Below, piece after piece: positions 49,213 through 58,006 of a stretch of DNA of 64,000 bases. Within the stretch, counting starts at the first letter, position 1. Each line of letters opens with the position of its first letter. The notes under the pieces were generated by a model that was not told where the DNA came from, did no database searches, and was given only the letters and a program-made list of their open reading frames with translations. Position numbers and translations under genes: made by a program. The stretch comes from Methanomassiliicoccus sp. (lineage in GTDB: Archaea > Thermoplasmatota > Thermoplasmata > Methanomassiliicoccales > Methanomassiliicoccaceae): the NCBI GenBank assembly GCA_033485155.1, contig JAWQJJ010000007.1, forward strand, positions 104,235 through 168,234. Reading direction: 5' to 3'.

Positions 49213-49312
49213 TCCTCACCCCTCCGGCCGGACCTGGGTTGATGGACCGGCCCTCAGGCGAGGACACGAATGCGCTACGCATATGAAGAGTTGCTTAGCG
49301 CATCCGCACGTG
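49213..49312 (-). promoter_or_regulatory. Structured 5' leader with two hairpins
   Basis: Before the amidotransferase gene, TGTCCTC and GAGGACA together with GGCCGG and CCGGCC form one hairpin (about 49213-49268). Further upstream ATGCGCTA (49270-49277) and TAGCGCAT (49294-49301) are perfect inverted arms. The first hairpin encloses the purine-rich RBS (GGAGGGGTGAGG on minus), so it could control translation. No known riboswitch class is recognised. Confidence 0.45.
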
Positions 49313-49332
49313 CATGAAATGAGCGGAGAAAA

Positions 49333-49872
49333 TCAGAACTGAACGAACTGATTCCCCAAGCTATCGGGCACCGTGAAGCTCATGATCATGATCTGACCAT
49401 TCTCGACGATCAGCTTAACCATCAACTCCTCGCCCACAGCCTCGTTGTCCATGGGAAGAGTAACTCCAAGGAGCTCCCCCTTGTTAAGGACCATGTCGCC
49501 GTTGCCGTTGAAAATGTAGATGGAAAATCGCTCGGTATCGTTCAGAGAATAGATGGATTGCCCTGTCTCATTGGACACCAATACTGTTATGTTCTCAATG
49601 TTTATCGGCTGGCTCCCAGGCGATAGGCGCATGATGTAACGTACCGAAGTAAGGCTATCGTTCACATAATGGCCGGTGGCGTCCACCACATCCAGGCCGT
49701 TGCACAAGTTTGCCAAAGTGTCGTTCACCACATCGCTGGCTTGAGTGGAAGTTGTATCGTAAGTTGAGATCAACACCATGCTTCCCATTCCGGCAGTTAG
49801 AATAGAGGCGACCATCATGGCCATCGTCCCTGTGGCCATGGTCCCCATCTTGTTGGTGCTTAGCTTTTCCAT
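49333..49872 (-). CDS. Archaellin-like type IV prepilin protein
   Basis: The 179-residue protein begins MEKLSTNKMG followed by a hydrophobic segment (residues 11-34: MATGTMAMMVASILTAG), the class III signal arrangement of archaellins and archaeal pilins; cleavage after KMG is likely. The exported part has several sequons and beta-like stretches (IENITVLVSNETGQSIYSL). The GATATATAG box (about 49893-49903) lies 26 nt before the ATG, so the mRNA is leaderless; the frame upstream to 49989 is not used. No fla operon is adjacent. Confidence 0.75.
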   Translation of the reverse strand: MEKLSTNKMGTMATGTMAMMVASILTAGMGSMVLISTYDTTSTQASDVVNDTLANLCNGLDVVDATGHYVNDSLTSVRYIMRLSPGSQPINIENITVLVSNETGQSIYSLNDTERFSIYIFNGNGDMVLNKGELLGVTLPMDNEAVGEELMVKLIVENGQIMIMSFTVPDSLGNQFVQF

Positions 49873-50177
49873 ATTATTAATATTGATAATAACGATATAT
49901 AGTTCTTTTCTATGAAAAGAACATATTAATTCTAATAATATTTTGATTTTCGTTGAAATATGCTCCTGTTCAGAAGTATTATATTTCATTATAAAATTAT
50001 AACCTACGAATTATAGATGCAATTGGACAATCGGAAATGATAAGTCTTTACGTTAATCGAAGCGTAATTCTGAGAGGAAAGAGCCGCAGGCAAGGGCTTC
50101 GTCAGAGATGTGCGATGTCTCGAACCTGGGAGCGCAGGCGGCGCCGATGATCAATGATGTAGGAGACAAGGAACGAT
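49873..50177. other. AT-rich intergenic region
   Basis: It holds the archaellin-like gene promoter at its left end and an unusually AT-rich stretch (about 49900-50060). Nothing coding is seen. Confidence 0.4.
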
Positions 50178-50609
50178 TCACTCATCGATCTCCAGCTCGT
50201 TATTCTCCCTCATGTGCCCTTTCAGGTTCTGAGACAACTCCCCCTCGTCCTTGCCTCTAACCTCGAACCCGCATAATGGACATTGGACGAAAGGCATCTT
50301 CGCGGCCCTCTGCACCGCTATGGTGTGGGGCGGCCCGGTCACCCCGTAGAGGTCACCCCCTCGTTCGGTGATCCTCGCCCCATACGCCTCCGAGCCCCCA
50401 CGTGTCTCCGACTCATCACCGTTCGTGCCCTCGATCTCGGACAGGGAGGAGAGATGGCCTTCCTGGCCTCCCCGCAATTGATCGGGGTCCGGCACAACAA
50501 GGCCATGGTCGCGATGAAAGTGCACGGTTAGGGCACCGGAGAGTATGTCCCCGTCAGCGGCCACCAGCCGTCGGTCGCACCATGGGCATAGGACCGAGAC
50601 CATGGTCAT
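50178..50609 (-). CDS. Paired zinc-finger protein (family copy 3)
   Basis: The 143-residue protein has CPWCDRRLVAADGDILSGA...HFHRDH at residues 8-35 and CPLCGFEVRGKDEGELSQN...HMRENN near the C-terminus. In the second module the final histidine is replaced (RENN), so one zinc ligand may be missing. The linker is acidic and Gly/Ser-rich. It starts two bases after the TGA of its upstream relative, behind a strong RBS (GGGGGTGAG). Confidence 0.75.
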   Translation of the reverse strand: MTMVSVLCPWCDRRLVAADGDILSGALTVHFHRDHGLVVPDPDQLRGGQEGHLSSLSEIEGTNGDESETRGGSEAYGARITERGGDLYGVTGPPHTIAVQRAAKMPFVQCPLCGFEVRGKDEGELSQNLKGHMRENNELEIDE

Positions 50610-50610
50610 C

Positions 50611-51174
50611 TCACCCCCTCCTCGCTTTCTGAATCAAACGGGTGATTGGCGGCTCATCATCATGGACGGAAACGAGGTGGTCATGGAAGTAGGTAGTCAC
50701 TTCATCTTCGGACGGACCGCTGATCTCCTGGCGGCATAAGGGACATTCGAACATATGGATGCCCCTAGTCTCTTCACTAGTGCCTGTCCCTTCGGGCGTG
50801 ACGATGCCAGCCTCGAACTGCCCCATCCCCGTCGTGGCCCCGGCATCCGAGACCTCGAACGATCTCTCTTTATAATCCACCTTGCCTCCCGGAGCCAGCC
50901 CCATACTCATGGTCGGGGACCCAGGAGGTTCTCCGTCGCCCTCCTGCAGGGCGTCCGCCCCTCCCCTGAGCTCCTCCCTGCGGCCGATGTCCGATCCATT
51001 CCCGGGCCTCTCCAGGCCAGGGCTGCATTCGCGGCCTTCATCATCGATGTTCATCCTCACGTCCATATCGAGCTTATGGATGTCGGCGAAGTGCGACCTT
51101 ATCGCCCCTGAGAGGTCATCGGAATCCGAACCTTCCACCCGCTCGTTGCAAGCTGGACACCTTACGGCCATCAT
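50611..51174 (-). CDS. Paired zinc-finger protein (family copy 4)
   Basis: The 187-residue protein has CPACNERVEGSDSDDLSGA...HFADIH at residues 5-32 and CPLCRQEISGPSEDEVTTY...HLVSVH near residue 145-172, then a basic end (RLIQKARRG). The linker of about 110 residues is rich in Gly, Glu and Met. It is first of a two-gene operon with family copy 3. The start is the ATGATG at 51174 with RBS GGTGA; the frame open to 51297 is not used. Confidence 0.75.
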   Translation of the reverse strand: MMAVRCPACNERVEGSDSDDLSGAIRSHFADIHKLDMDVRMNIDDEGRECSPGLERPGNGSDIGRREELRGGADALQEGDGEPPGSPTMSMGLAPGGKVDYKERSFEVSDAGATTGMGQFEAGIVTPEGTGTSEETRGIHMFECPLCRQEISGPSEDEVTTYFHDHLVSVHDDEPPITRLIQKARRG

Positions 51175-51615
51175 CTTGTTCACCGGGCCACTGTCCCCAA
51201 GTCCTCTATTATTACGTTGCACGAGATCATGACGGATAACGCGGCGCCTCCCGCTGTGAGGTGACGAGAGCAAACATGATGGGAGCAGTAATCGCATCCT
51301 TCTTCGATCGGGCGGATTGATCCCCGGACCTTATCACACCTAGGGCCGAAGGCGCGAAAGGATTGGGCTGGATCAACCGTGGCATGGGGCGAGATACCCC
51401 TTCGTTTCCACTGTAATCTTTTATAATAAATAAAATGCTGGATGTGATGTTGAGTATAAATATCCAATTTGATAACATCCATCCTTCGACACGGTACCTA
51501 GCAGCCGCCTGCCGTGTTGAAATGAAGGCAGGAAGATAGATCCCTGAGAAGGTTTGAGTACGATGACCGCCCCATCTATCCACTTGTCGACACGAGCGTA
51601 TGGTTGGTCGGCATC
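51175..51615. other. Divergent intergenic region
   Basis: AT-rich TATA-like elements occur at about 51417-51430 and 51452-51464 (TATAAATA). A minus-strand open frame at 51180-51482 has no clear start signal and is judged noise. Confidence 0.4.
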
Positions 51616-53157
51616 ATGGGTCTGCTAGAGGAGAAGAAAGCCAGAAGGTACGTTCAACTGTCCAACGAACGAGGAAACACGGAAGCCTGGTACCGTTCCC
51701 TGTACGAGAACTTGGATGAGGGTTTCATCGTCCTAGAGGTCATCAGGGACGAGCGCGGAGAACCCGTCGACGCGGTGATCCTCGATGCCAACCCCAGCTG
51801 GGAAAAGACCGTCGGTCATGATCTCCAGGTAGAGGGAGGCAAGTGGACGCGGAGCCTGATGGATAGGATCGACCCGATGCTGCTCACGACTTTGGGCCGG
51901 GTCGAGGCTACCGGGCTCAAGGAGGTCCATGAAGGCCGGGTTCAAGATTCCGAGATGATCCTGGAGACTCAGGTGTTCAGGCTCGGCCCGGGAAGGGTAG
52001 GGGTACTTGTCAGAGAGGTAACCGAGAGAAAGTGGGCCGAGGAGGTACTGACGGAGATTGAGGCGAGCCGCAGGACCTCCGAAGCATTGGGGGCCGAGCG
52101 GCAGAGGCTCTACGATGTTCTCGAAGGATTGCCGGTGATGGTGAGCCTGATCACCCGCGATCATCGCATCCTCTTCGCCAACCGGGCGTTCCGCGAGAGG
52201 TTCGGAGATTATCATGGCCGACCCTGCTACGAATGCCGCTATGGGCAGAGTAGACCATGCACCTTTTGCGAATCCTTCAGAGTGTTCGAGACCGGAAAGC
52301 CCCATTACTGGGAGGTCCAGGCTCCGGACGGCAGCATCATCGAAGCATATGATTTCCCCTTCACCGACGTCGACGGGTGGCCCATGGTCCTGGAGATGGA
52401 CCTGGATGTTACTGAGAAGAGGCAGGCGGAGGACATGTTGAAGAAGGCCGCCGATGAGCTGCGCCGCTCCAACGCCGAGCTGCAGCAGTTCGCTTACGTC
52501 GCCTCGCACGATCTACGCGAGCCGTTGCGTATGGTGATCTCCCACCTCGAACTGTTGGAAAAGAAGTATGACGGCAGGGTGATGGACGAGAAAGCCAAGG
52601 AGTATCTGCACTATGCCATAGAGGGGGCCGACCGCATGCGGCGGATGATTGCCGATCTTCTCCTGTACTCCAGGATTGATATCCAGGAAAGAACAGAGGA
52701 ACAGGTCGACATGGATGGAGTCCTCGCCGCGGTGCTTGGGGATCTGAAGAATTACATCGAGGAGAGCGGGGCAACGGTCACCAGCGATCCCCTGCCTCCC
52801 GTCGAGGCGGACAGGATGCAGATGCTGCAGCTGCTGGAGAATCTTGTCGTCAATGCGATCAAGTTCCGAGGGCAGGAGGCGCCAAGGGTCCACCTGTCCG
52901 CCAATCAACGCGACAGTGAATGGGTGTTCTCGGTGCGTGACAACGGCATAGGGATCGATCCGCATATGCAGGATGAGGTGTTCCACATGTTCCACCGATT
53001 GCATAATGACAATGAATATGAGGGCACCGGCATCGGTCTGGCGATCTCGAAGAAGATCGTCGAACGACATGGCGGCAGAATATGGTTCGAGAGCGAACCA
53101 GGCAAGGGAACGACCTTCCTTTTTAGTCTGCCCGTCGTCCAGAGAGGACCTGGTTGA
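51616..53157 (+). CDS. PAS-domain sensor histidine kinase
   Basis: The 513-residue cytoplasmic kinase has two PAS-type domains (about 18-145, SLYENLDEGFIVLEVI; and about 160-275, VLEGLPVMVSLITRDHRILFAN, which includes CYECRYGQSRPCTFC), a HisKA helix with FAYVASHDLREPLRMV, and ATPase motifs NLVVNAIKFRG, VRDNGIGIDP and GTGIGLAISKKI. The cysteine cluster CxxC...CxxC in PAS 2 could bind a metal or heme. The C-terminal half is nearly identical in layout to the kinase at 61.3 kb. The ATG at 51616 is the first; a TTG at 51604 is in frame. Confidence 0.92.
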   Translation: MGLLEEKKARRYVQLSNERGNTEAWYRSLYENLDEGFIVLEVIRDERGEPVDAVILDANPSWEKTVGHDLQVEGGKWTRSLMDRIDPMLLTTLGRVEATGLKEVHEGRVQDSEMILETQVFRLGPGRVGVLVREVTERKWAEEVLTEIEASRRTSEALGAERQRLYDVLEGLPVMVSLITRDHRILFANRAFRERFGDYHGRPCYECRYGQSRPCTFCESFRVFETGKPHYWEVQAPDGSIIEAYDFPFTDVDGWPMVLEMDLDVTEKRQAEDMLKKAADELRRSNAELQQFAYVASHDLREPLRMVISHLELLEKKYDGRVMDEKAKEYLHYAIEGADRMRRMIADLLLYSRIDIQERTEEQVDMDGVLAAVLGDLKNYIEESGATVTSDPLPPVEADRMQMLQLLENLVVNAIKFRGQEAPRVHLSANQRDSEWVFSVRDNGIGIDPHMQDEVFHMFHRLHNDNEYEGTGIGLAISKKIVERHGGRIWFESEPGKGTTFLFSLPVVQRGPG

Positions 53158-53238
53158 ACATTTATTATGAATTATCTCGTCAGATAATGATATGTACCCT
53201 CTGCTCGCACGTCTGCAACTACTCTAGGGGAGTAGCCT

Positions 53239-54738
53239 GTGAGCGGTTCCGATAAGAAGAAAGGGGCGATGTTGGGAGCGATCCTCCTCCCTTTGGTCCT
53301 CGCTCAGTTCGTATGCAGTTATGCCGGATCGAACATGAATGTGGCCGTCACTAGCATAGCGAACGACCTTGGCACCGATGTTCATGGAGTCCAGATCGCT
53401 ATCACCCTATTCACGCTCACAATGGCGGCGTTGATGATCCCAGGCAGCAAGCTCACCGACATCTGGGGCCGCAAGTTCTGCTTCCGAATCGGTTTGATCG
53501 TTTACGGTCTGGGAGCGCTCGTGGCGGCGCTGACGCCGGGCATGGGCCTTATGTATGTCGGCTATTCGTTCATGGAGGGCATAGGTTCCGCCCTCCTGAT
53601 CCCGCCGGTGTATATCCTGGCCACGGTGTCCTATCGGAGCACGGAGTCTAGAGCCCGGGCGTTCGGTGCGATCAGCGCCGCAGGGGGCATTGGTGCGGCA
53701 GCTGGCCCGTTGGTCGGCGGCTTCATCACGACCGTCATCAGCTGGCGGGCTTCATTCATCCTGCAAGCCCTTATCGTTCTCCTCATCATCATCCTCGCCC
53801 GCAGGATCGTCGACCCCGGCATACAGGGGGTAAAGCCCAAGCTTGACGTCCTAGGGGCAGTACTTTCAGCGGCAGGGTTGTTCTTCCTGGTCGTGGGTAT
53901 CCTCGCGTCGGGGACCTATGGGTGGTTCACATCGAACCAAGACTTCTCCATCGGCAACATCGTCATAATTCCAGAGGGAGGGATATCGCCGGTCTGGCTC
54001 ATCGTGGCCATCGGAGGCGTGATACTGGCTCTCTTTTTCCTGCATATATGGTCCAGGGAGAAGAAGGGCAAATCGCCGCTTCTGGCCACTCACATCTTTC
54101 GCAACCGAACCTCCAACCTGGGGCTTATAACGCAGTTCATCCAGTGGATGATCCTCCAGGGGGCTTTCTTTGTCATCTCGGTCTTCTTCCAGACGGTTCG
54201 CGGGTTCTCCGCGGTATCGGCGGGCTTGATCGTCACCCCGGCGACGATCGGTATCCTGCTGACGGGAACGAGGGCAAGGAAGATGTCTACGAGGTTTTCG
54301 CAAAGGGCCCTCATTCGTATCGGCTTTATCATGACCACGGTAGGCATGGGGCTCGTGATATGGCTTCCCAGCGCTCTGACCGGTGCAGCCGACGCCGACC
54401 TGTGGACCTTTGTCCCGGGCCTGTTCCTGATGGGCCTGGGCATAGGGATCATGCTGACCTCTTCGGTCAACGTCGTCCAGTCCGCGTTCCCGGAGAAGGA
54501 CCAGGGGGAGATCTCCGGCCTATCTCGGAGCGTTTCGAACCTTGGCTCATCTTTCGGCACCGCGGTGGTCGGTTCGATCCTGGTTACGACGATATTGTCC
54601 CAGACCCAGACCTTCGGGCTGGCGCTAATATCGATCATACTCGTCTCATTGGTCGGCCTGGCCGCGGCGTTCCTACTTCCCCGTGAAAAGGCTGCCAGTT
54701 CGAAGGAGGATCAAGGAGGGAGCAAGGATGCAACCTGA
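53239..54738 (+). CDS. MFS transporter of DHA2 type (14-helix drug exporter)
   Basis: The 499-residue protein has about 14 membrane helices. MFS motifs are DIWGRKFCFRIG between helices 2 and 3 (motif A) and AAGGIGAAAGPLVGGFI in helix 5 (motif C), the antiporter signature. QacA/EmrB-like exporters expel drugs or small hydrophobic compounds using protons. The start is GTG at 53239 with an RBS AGGGGAG six bases before it. Regulation is not evident. Confidence 0.92.
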   Translation: MSGSDKKKGAMLGAILLPLVLAQFVCSYAGSNMNVAVTSIANDLGTDVHGVQIAITLFTLTMAALMIPGSKLTDIWGRKFCFRIGLIVYGLGALVAALTPGMGLMYVGYSFMEGIGSALLIPPVYILATVSYRSTESRARAFGAISAAGGIGAAAGPLVGGFITTVISWRASFILQALIVLLIIILARRIVDPGIQGVKPKLDVLGAVLSAAGLFFLVVGILASGTYGWFTSNQDFSIGNIVIIPEGGISPVWLIVAIGGVILALFFLHIWSREKKGKSPLLATHIFRNRTSNLGLITQFIQWMILQGAFFVISVFFQTVRGFSAVSAGLIVTPATIGILLTGTRARKMSTRFSQRALIRIGFIMTTVGMGLVIWLPSALTGAADADLWTFVPGLFLMGLGIGIMLTSSVNVVQSAFPEKDQGEISGLSRSVSNLGSSFGTAVVGSILVTTILSQTQTFGLALISIILVSLVGLAAAFLLPREKAASSKEDQGGSKDAT

Positions 54739-54896
54739 TCCGGGGACCATCTCGGGCGCGTTGACCGCTGTAGAGATGGAGTGGGGACGGAGCTCAATAA
54801 AGCTCTCTGTGGCGAGGGGCACCCGCGAAAATCGCAATCAGGTGACATGTCGTAGCTGTAGAAGGAATGAAGAATTTGTTCGAGGAGGCGACAAGA

Positions 54897-56816
54897 ATGG
54901 TAGCACAGTTGAAGGGTGGATATTGTCCGATAGAGGACTACGGACTGATAGGAAATCGGCATGCGGCAGCGCTCGTGAACAGCTCGGGTTCGATCGACTG
55001 GTTATGCTGGCCCCGATTCGACTCGCCCTCCATCTTCGCCGGGATCCTGGATCCTGAGAAGGGAGGCAACTGGGTCATCAAGCCGACAGGGGCATGCAAG
55101 AGCGATCACCGGTATCTGAAGGACACCAACGTCCTGGAGACGATCTTTGAGTGCTCCGAGGGAAAGGTAGCTCTGCTTGACTTCATGGACATGACCTGGG
55201 CCGAACAGGACATGGAGGGCGGTCCGCCGGGCAAGCTGGTCCGTATCGTGAGGGGTCTCAACGGAACGGTGGAGATGAGGAGCACCTGTCAGCCGAGACC
55301 AAACTACGCACGCGATCATCCCACCATCGAACTCAATGGCAGCGAGGCAAACATCGGCCCGTTCGTCATCACCGGTCCCCAGGGGTGGCTCAAGGAAGGG
55401 GAGAAGGATGCCCTATCTCAAACTTTCATCGTGCGTCCAGGGGAGCAGTTCTTCTTTACCCTTTCTACTGATGAGGACAAGAGCCCTCTAGCCTCGATCT
55501 CGGCAGCCCTCCAATCGACCATGAGCTACTGGCGGAATTGGGCGAGCAAGTGCACGTACCAGGGCCCTTATCGGGACATGGTCGTCCGCTCGGCGCTGGT
55601 GATGCAGCTGATGACCTACCCTCCGTCCGGGGCCATCGTCGCCGCGCCGACGACCTCTTTGCCCGAGGAGATCGGCGGTGAGCGAAATTGGGACTATCGT
55701 TTTACATGGTTGAGGGACGGTTCGTACACACTGCTCAGCCTGGTTCTGGCCGGCTATCCCGATTTCGTTGAAAGCTATGCCAAATGGGTATATAGGACGG
55801 TGGACCCGGGAAATGTTCAGATCCTCTACCCCATCGTTCCCGAAGGACAGACCAAGGAGGAGGTGCTGGAGCACCTGCGGGGGTATAGGGACTCGAAGCC
55901 CGTGCGAATCGGCAACGAGGCCGCCAATCAGGTCCAGCTTGATGTTTTCGGCGAAATGCTCGGTTCGGCCTACTACGCATGGCGGGCCGGACTGTTCACT
56001 CCGCCCGAGGGCGGGAGAAGGATACGTAACATCTTGGACTGGATAGTCGAGAACTGGCAGCAGCCGGATAGCGGGATATGGGAGGTACGAGGCGGTCGGC
56101 GGAACTTTGTCTACGGAAAGGTCATGCTGTGGTTGGCCCTCGATCGCGGCATCCAGATGTTCGAGGAATTGAAGCTGGAAGGTGACATCGAGCGCTGGCG
56201 GCAGGAGAGGGACGCGATCCGCGAGGCGGTCATGACCAAGGGATGGAGCGATAGGACGAAGGCTTTCAAGCAGTCGTTCGAGGACGATCATCTGGACGCG
56301 GCCAACCTCATGCTGTCCATAGTGGGTTTCATCGATGGAAGGGATCCCCGCATGCTCTCGACCATCGACGCTACCATGGAGCAGCTGGTCGTCAACGGCA
56401 TGTGCTACCGGTACATCGACGCTCCGGAAGGTCTTTCAGGAAAGGAATCTACCTTTATCCTCTGCACCTTCTGGCTCGTCAGTGCTCTGGTCCTCGCGGG
56501 ACGGGTGGGGGAGGCCCGCCGAATATATGAGAACATGCTGTCCAAGGCCAGCCCCCTTGGTTTGCTCGCAGAGGAATATGACCCCGATACTAAGGAGCAG
56601 ATCGGCAACTTCCCCCAGGCATTTTCCCACCTTGGAGTGATCAACGCTGCCATCTTCCTTGCCCATTTCGGAGGTATAGGCAAGATAGAGCTAGGTGATT
56701 GGGTCGAGTCCAATCTTCAGAAGGTCCGGGAGGACCTAGACCACGGGACCGAAGGGCAGGGCGGTGAAGGCGTCGAGAGTATGAAGGAGGTCGTGAGAAC
56801 AACAGCCTCCCGATAA
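54897..56816 (+). CDS. GH15 glycoside hydrolase (glucoamylase/trehalase-like)
   Basis: The 639-residue cytoplasmic enzyme starts PIEDYGLIGNRHAAALV and SIDWLCWPRFDSPSIFAGIL, the N-terminal domain of GH15 proteins. The (alpha/alpha)6 barrel has RNWDYRFTWLRDGSYTLL, RRNFVYGKVMLWLALDR and EEYDPDTKEQIGNFPQAFSHLG, the latter carrying the catalytic glutamates. Archaeal GH15 members in Thermoplasma and Sulfolobus are reported as trehalases; starch or glycan hydrolysis are alternatives. A GGAGG RBS eight bases before ATG 54897 decides the start. Confidence 0.93.
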   Translation: MVAQLKGGYCPIEDYGLIGNRHAAALVNSSGSIDWLCWPRFDSPSIFAGILDPEKGGNWVIKPTGACKSDHRYLKDTNVLETIFECSEGKVALLDFMDMTWAEQDMEGGPPGKLVRIVRGLNGTVEMRSTCQPRPNYARDHPTIELNGSEANIGPFVITGPQGWLKEGEKDALSQTFIVRPGEQFFFTLSTDEDKSPLASISAALQSTMSYWRNWASKCTYQGPYRDMVVRSALVMQLMTYPPSGAIVAAPTTSLPEEIGGERNWDYRFTWLRDGSYTLLSLVLAGYPDFVESYAKWVYRTVDPGNVQILYPIVPEGQTKEEVLEHLRGYRDSKPVRIGNEAANQVQLDVFGEMLGSAYYAWRAGLFTPPEGGRRIRNILDWIVENWQQPDSGIWEVRGGRRNFVYGKVMLWLALDRGIQMFEELKLEGDIERWRQERDAIREAVMTKGWSDRTKAFKQSFEDDHLDAANLMLSIVGFIDGRDPRMLSTIDATMEQLVVNGMCYRYIDAPEGLSGKESTFILCTFWLVSALVLAGRVGEARRIYENMLSKASPLGLLAEEYDPDTKEQIGNFPQAFSHLGVINAAIFLAHFGGIGKIELGDWVESNLQKVREDLDHGTEGQGGEGVESMKEVVRTTASR

Positions 56817-56927
56817 GATGGCCCCATTCGAGGGGCCCTCCCAACCTTTTCCCATTTTCAAAGATCCGCTCTACTGGTCGCTGCAAAGAAAGTAAATACC
56901 AGCCTCACGCAATATTTCTGCCAGTAG

Positions 56928-57407
56928 GTGACAACCTTGCAGGTCAGCGCAACACAGGACATGAGCACCGAGACCATTTTGAGGGAGGTCGTTCCGACGG
57001 CTCAGCTGATTATGGGCGGGGCGATGATGGCCGATGGAGTACATTTCTCAGCGAGCATGAGAGAAGCGGGTGCGGCAGCAAAATATATCACGACATCAAA
57101 GAACACCTATCATGAAAATCTGATCGTCCAGGGAACCATCGACGCCCTGAGCCATCGGAAGGATGGGCACAAGGAGAAGGTTGACATCGAAACACTGAAC
57201 ATCGATGCGGTCATGAAGAAAGTGGACGAGATCGTCCCCATGCTAGACAGTGCGGGAGTGCATGGGACGCAGACGAAGACCTTTCTGTATGGCCTCGCTG
57301 AAGCCGTGGTCAATGCTTCTGGATCAGGATTCCTGGGTACCGGAGCTAAGATCACTGAGGGCGAGATGAAGTTTCTCTCCGATCTCAAAGCTCACCTGCA
57401 GGTCTAA
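56928..57407 (+). CDS. Hypothetical protein
   Basis: The 159-residue soluble protein reads as alpha/beta (VVPTAQLIMGGAMMADGVHFSASM, DIETLNIDAVMKKVDEIVPMLDSAGV). It is not recognised. The start is GTG at 56928, about 30 nt after the TATA-like AAAGTAAATACC (about 56886-56897); ATG 56961 is an alternative. Its 3' end may overlap the decayed HxlR gene. Confidence 0.65.
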   Translation: MTTLQVSATQDMSTETILREVVPTAQLIMGGAMMADGVHFSASMREAGAAAKYITTSKNTYHENLIVQGTIDALSHRKDGHKEKVDIETLNIDAVMKKVDEIVPMLDSAGVHGTQTKTFLYGLAEAVVNASGSGFLGTGAKITEGEMKFLSDLKAHLQV

Positions 57408-57850
57408 TATCGACGGATCCTCGGGCAAATCGAGATGACCAGGGTTCGGATCCCGAGCAAGTCTCAAGGCGAGGGCGATCGGACGCCGATCCATGATGTG
57501 AGGATTGGTATAGGACTCCTCCTCGTCGCACCTGAATCTGATGCGGTCCCCAAGGTGCCCCTCGCCCCACTGGCACAGCAGATCGAGGACCGGGATGATC
57601 AACCTTTCCCTAGCAGTCAGGGTGTATCGACCTTCGGGGGGACCTGAAGACAGACCTTCCTGACAACAAGGCCGTCCGCCTCCAGCTGCCGAAGCTCTTT
57701 CGTGAGATTCTTAGAGTCATATGCGGCTTGCTCGAACCTGTAGCTCGCTGAAGCGCAAAGTGTCTTCTCTCAGCTCGTAGAGTATCAATGGCCTCAATTT
57801 TCCGACGACGACGTTAATGGTCGCCTCGATACCTTGGTTGTACTTTGGCT
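57400..57850 (-). pseudogene. Decayed HxlR-family transcription regulator gene
   Basis: On the minus strand three frames must be joined to read an HxlR winged-helix protein. Frame 1 (about 57850-57730) has GIEATINVVVGKLRPLILYE followed by LREDTLRFSEL. Frame 2 (about 57725-57640) has LTKELRQLEADGLVVRKV. Frame 3 (about 57635-57400) has RYTLTARERLIIPVLDLL then CQWGEGH. HxlR proteins have this order: recognition helix, wing (EADGLVxR), and dimer helix near the C-terminus. Two frameshifts, a TGA and no start codon in frame 1 mark it as broken. Confidence 0.7.
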
Positions 57851-58006
57851 CCTCGGGTATGCAACATCGATATCATCGTTGTCTTGATGTGCCACTCATG
57901 TTTGCACTGAATATTAATATCGTACCGGCCATCAGTATATCATTGGCATCGCCGCCGACGCTGGCATGGGATCGATGTTTGGTTTAAGGGGATCGAAGGA
58001 CTGATC

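Noticed and set aside
51180..51482. Minus-strand 100-codon open frame
   Set aside because: No family feature; it overlaps the zinc-finger gene start and the region is AT-rich intergenic.
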